The notes below the pieces were generated by a model. That model did no database searches and was not told where the DNA came from. It was given only the letters and a program-made list of their open reading frames with translations. A DNA stretch of 64,000 nt from Phaseolus vulgaris (taxonomy: Eukaryota; Streptophyta; Magnoliopsida; Fabales; Fabaceae): assembly GCF_000499845.2 (NCBI RefSeq), contig NC_023751.2, forward strand, positions 29,917,475-29,981,474, read 5' to 3'. Below are positions 61,740-64,000 of the stretch, one piece after another (position 1 is the stretch's first letter; every line of letters starts with the position of its first letter). Made by a program: the position numbers and the translations under genes.

Positions 61740-62540
61740 CATAGTAGAAAAAAGAGATTCACACAAAGAAATTTATATTGGTTTACTCTTAACGAAGAGC
61801 TACAACTAGTCCCCAGCACACCATTGGAAATTCACTAAGTAATCAAAAACATATTACACCACAACCAAGTAGGGATGACAAAGCGGACCGACCCGCCCCG
61901 TAATTGGCCCACAAAATGCGGGTCGGGTTGGCCTACCTCGCGTAGTGACTGCGGGCTGGATTCTCTGTCATGCCCCGCATAAGGGCCAACTCGCGAGTTT
62001 CGGCCAACCTGCATTCGTTTTTTTTTTTTTTGCATGGAGGAGTGGAGGCAGCAGCGGAACGACAACCGGTGGAGCGGAGTTGTAGGCGGAGTAGAGTTGC
62101 AGGCGACGACGGCGGAGATGAAATGGAATGGATATGGAATGAATGAAACGACACAGAGGAAGAAAACTCAGCGTTTTGAAAGGTATGAAAAAACTATTTT
62201 GGAACAATGTTTGTTTGCAATGCCATTCCCACTCCACCACTGCCAAGTCAGCATAATTATATTTTATTTTTTTTCGCGGGTTATCGGGTCAGTCTGCCCC
62301 GTCCGCTGCTGGTCTGCACGGGCTGCGGGTTATGCGGGACGGGCTAACATGGGTTGAAAGGGTGAACCCACCCCACACTTTTTATTAGCAGGTCACGAGC
62401 TGGTCTGCACGACCCGTCCGGCTTTGTCATCCCTACAACCAAGAGTGCTGATCTTGAACCCTTCAAGAACACACAACACTTTCAACAAAATCACATTTTC
62501 CAATAACACTATCTGAAACTATTTTACACACAATACATAA
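61740..62540. repeat. Old LTR-like sequence split by a hAT element
   Basis: The flank TTATATTGGTTTACTCTTAA, then CGAAGAGCTACAACTAGTC, resembles a phrase seen in plant LTRs ('GGTTCACTCTTAA…GAGCTAC'). It continues after the hAT copy (AAGAGTGCTGATCTTGAACC followed by CTTCAAGAACACA). It may belong with the gypsy pol tail just to the left. The ends are undefined. Confidence 0.35.
61870..62435. mobile_element. Young non-autonomous hAT element, 566 bp
   Basis: The ends TAGGGATGACAAAGC and GCTTTGTCATCCCTA are perfect inverted repeats of 15 bp. They are flanked by a perfect 8-bp duplication CAACCAAG (61862-61869 and 62436-62443). That is the hAT signature. Both arms hold related GC-rich phrases in opposite orientation (GACCCGCCCC, GCGGGTCGGGTTGG against GCGGGTTATCGGGTC, GCACGACCCGTCC). 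There is no transposase. The base composition is far above the surroundings. The intact ends and duplications indicate recent movement. Confidence 0.9.
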
Positions 62541-63599
62541 TTAAAAATTGAATTAGATCAATCCGAATATAATTTCATTTTTTTAAAATAATAAAAATAT
62601 TTTAACTTATACAATATTTAAAAAATATTAAATATTTTAAATTTATTATACAACCTATTTTTAGTCGAACTTATTTAAAATAACTCATATTTTTAATATT
62701 GATTTAAGGAAAAAATATTTGTCAAAACTTTTAAATTTTAAATTTTATATATGATTTTCTTAAATCAAACAAATTATTTGTTTATATTATTTATTTATAA
62801 ATAAATAAATTCACAACATTCTTATTTATTTTATATAATTTTAAATAATTTCAAAAATATTATTATATACATTTTTATTTTAAAATCATTAATTATTATT
62901 GTTTAGAAAAAATTCAACTAAAATTGTCACACTAACAACTTTAATTTAAATGAAATATACTAAAATGTCAACCAATATATATTTTATTTAAATTAAAGTT
63001 ATCAACCGTTGATAACTTTAATTTAAAATAATAATTAAATGACAGATTTAATGTGTTTAATTAATTTTGTATATCGCATTGAGAACTTCATACCATTTTA
63101 AAAATATTTATTTGTATAATTTCTTTTCTACATATCTGTGTAATTTGTACCATTAATGGGAATTTTCCGTAAACTCTCCTTCTAACATTTTTCTATTTAT
63201 ATCATTCAGGTTTTTGCATTAAAATATTAAAACAAACTTCTTCATAAAAATTAAGGCATAGGTATCTGAGTTAAAAAGGAAAGAATTAAGGCATAGCTCT
63301 TGACAAGCCATTTGGTCAATTAAGAAGATAGGAATTAAAACTTTGATTGAAATAATTTCCAATGAACATAAGAAATGGGGTATAATTTAATCTGTGCTGA
63401 GCCACCTGAAGCCAAATAAGGTTCTCCTTTGATATACTTAAGGTTGTAATAGGAACGTAGACGCTTTCCCACATACGAAGATAGCCCTAGTGACCCCACG
63501 GTTTATGACACATTACAAACATACCATCTTCTTCATCAAAATATTCATCAAAATTAAAGTCAAAAGTGGTAAGCTAAACTCTACAGTGCCAGCCAAAGT
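62444..63599. other. Intergenic AT-rich sequence
   Basis: No gene was recognised. A short inverted pair, ACAACTTTAATTTAAATGA against TTGATAACTTTAATTTAAAA, occurs near 62935-63030. At 63245-63305 the phrase TTAAGGCATAG occurs twice. Confidence 0.4.
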
Positions 63600-64000
63600 G
63601 GACTCTTTCTTCCTACACCTCCATACCTTCTTTGCCACCCCCATACTAAATATGAAAATACCATTTTATCCTTTTTTTTTCACCCCCTTGGATTTGAAAT
63701 AATAAGCCTATGGATTATGTAATCTGGATAAATTCCAGATTACATAATTCGGAAGTCAATTTCATATTTAGAAAAGACTTCCGGATTATGCAATCCGAAA
63801 GCTAATAACACATCGGAAAAAAAGACTACCGGATTACATAATCCAGAAGCTAATCTTATGTATAGAAAAGACTTCCGGATTATGTAATCCGGAAGCTAAT
63901 CACAAAAGACTTCCGGATTACATAATCCGGAAGCTAATTTTGAATCTAAAAAATGACTTCCGGATTATATAATCCGGAATATTGAAAAGGGTATTTTTGG
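63600..64000. mobile_element. Mutator-like element, palindrome family copy 2 (right end outside window)
   Basis: The left end GGACTCTTTCTTCCTACACC and the following GAAAATACCATTTTATCC match the layout of the element at 27818-28145 (TTCTTCCTACACC, GAAAATACCCTTTA). The interior contains seven palindromes. The last bases, AAAAGGGTATTTTTGG, resemble the inner edge of a right end (compare AAGGGCATTTTCG in copy 1), so the terminus is expected just past the window. Confidence 0.65.
63709..63980. repeat. Array of seven 22-24-bp palindromes
   Basis: The consensus arm CTTCCGGATTA, a 2-bp centre (TG, CA or TA) and the complementary arm TAATCCGGAAG occur at about 63709, 63731, 63778, 63826, 63872, 63910 and 63957. 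The first four carry substitutions and the last three are nearly perfect. Spacers are 1-25 bp of AT-rich text, several starting CTAAT. Confidence 0.95.

Noticed and set aside
62034..62357. 107-codon frame in the GC-rich hAT element
   Set aside because: It comes from the non-coding, self-complementary interior of the element; the frame has no transposase motif.
63709..63980. CRISPR-like array of palindromic repeats
   Set aside because: The host is a plant, the spacers are short and AT-rich rather than of constant length, no cas genes exist, and the array lies inside a transposon.

Overview
This looks like nuclear DNA from a flowering plant, most likely a legume of the bean/soybean group. It is AT-rich, its genes are split by GT-AG introns, and its proteins read as close relatives of known plant families. 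Several dispersed repeats are of types I associate with Phaseoleae genomes. The species cannot be fixed from the sequence alone. LAYOUT: (1) 1-2.1 kb holds the last two coding exons of a cohesin SMC3 gene that enters from the left. (2) 2.1-12.3 kb is a repeat-filled intergenic stretch. (3) 12.5-13.3 kb is a complete two-exon AP2/ERF gene of the SHINE/WIN1 clade (cuticle and wax control). (4) 13.4-19 kb carries a Harbinger-like MITE, a decayed copia retrotransposon and a gypsy-type LTR fragment. (5) 19.2-21.8 kb is a complete three-exon SPX-domain gene (phosphate signalling) with two phosphate-response sites just upstream. (6) 22.1-26.8 kb is a decayed minus-strand copia element hit by a solo LTR, a CACTA-like fragment and a 33-bp minisatellite; two Mutator-type MITEs follow. 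(7) 30.5-32.4 kb is a four-exon class III peroxidase, and 33.0-37.8 kb is a six-exon NUDX19-type Nudix hydrolase. (8) At 39.2 kb is an intact tRNA-Asp(GTC) gene. (9) At 46.0 kb is a hairpin carrying a perfect miR319 core. (10) 50.4-57.6 kb, minus strand, is a complete eleven-exon ethanolamine kinase. (11) 57.7-64 kb is repeat-rich: a young GC-rich hAT element with perfect 8-bp target duplications and, at the right edge, seven palindromes inside a Mutator-like element that leaves the window. HOW THE GENES RELATE: they do not form a functional cluster. They are ordinary single plant genes (chromosome cohesion, cuticle regulation, phosphate sensing, cell-wall peroxidase, NAD(P)H/nucleotide clean-up, phospholipid head-group synthesis) separated by transposon debris. 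All exon boundaries were placed by hand from splice signals, reading frame and family similarity. For all five complete genes the summed exon lengths are divisible by three and end in a stop codon. I found no convincing undescribed multi-gene system. The most notable items are the short MIR319-like hairpin, the tRNA gene bracketed by 14-bp direct repeats inside a TIR element, and the palindrome-filled Mutator-like family.
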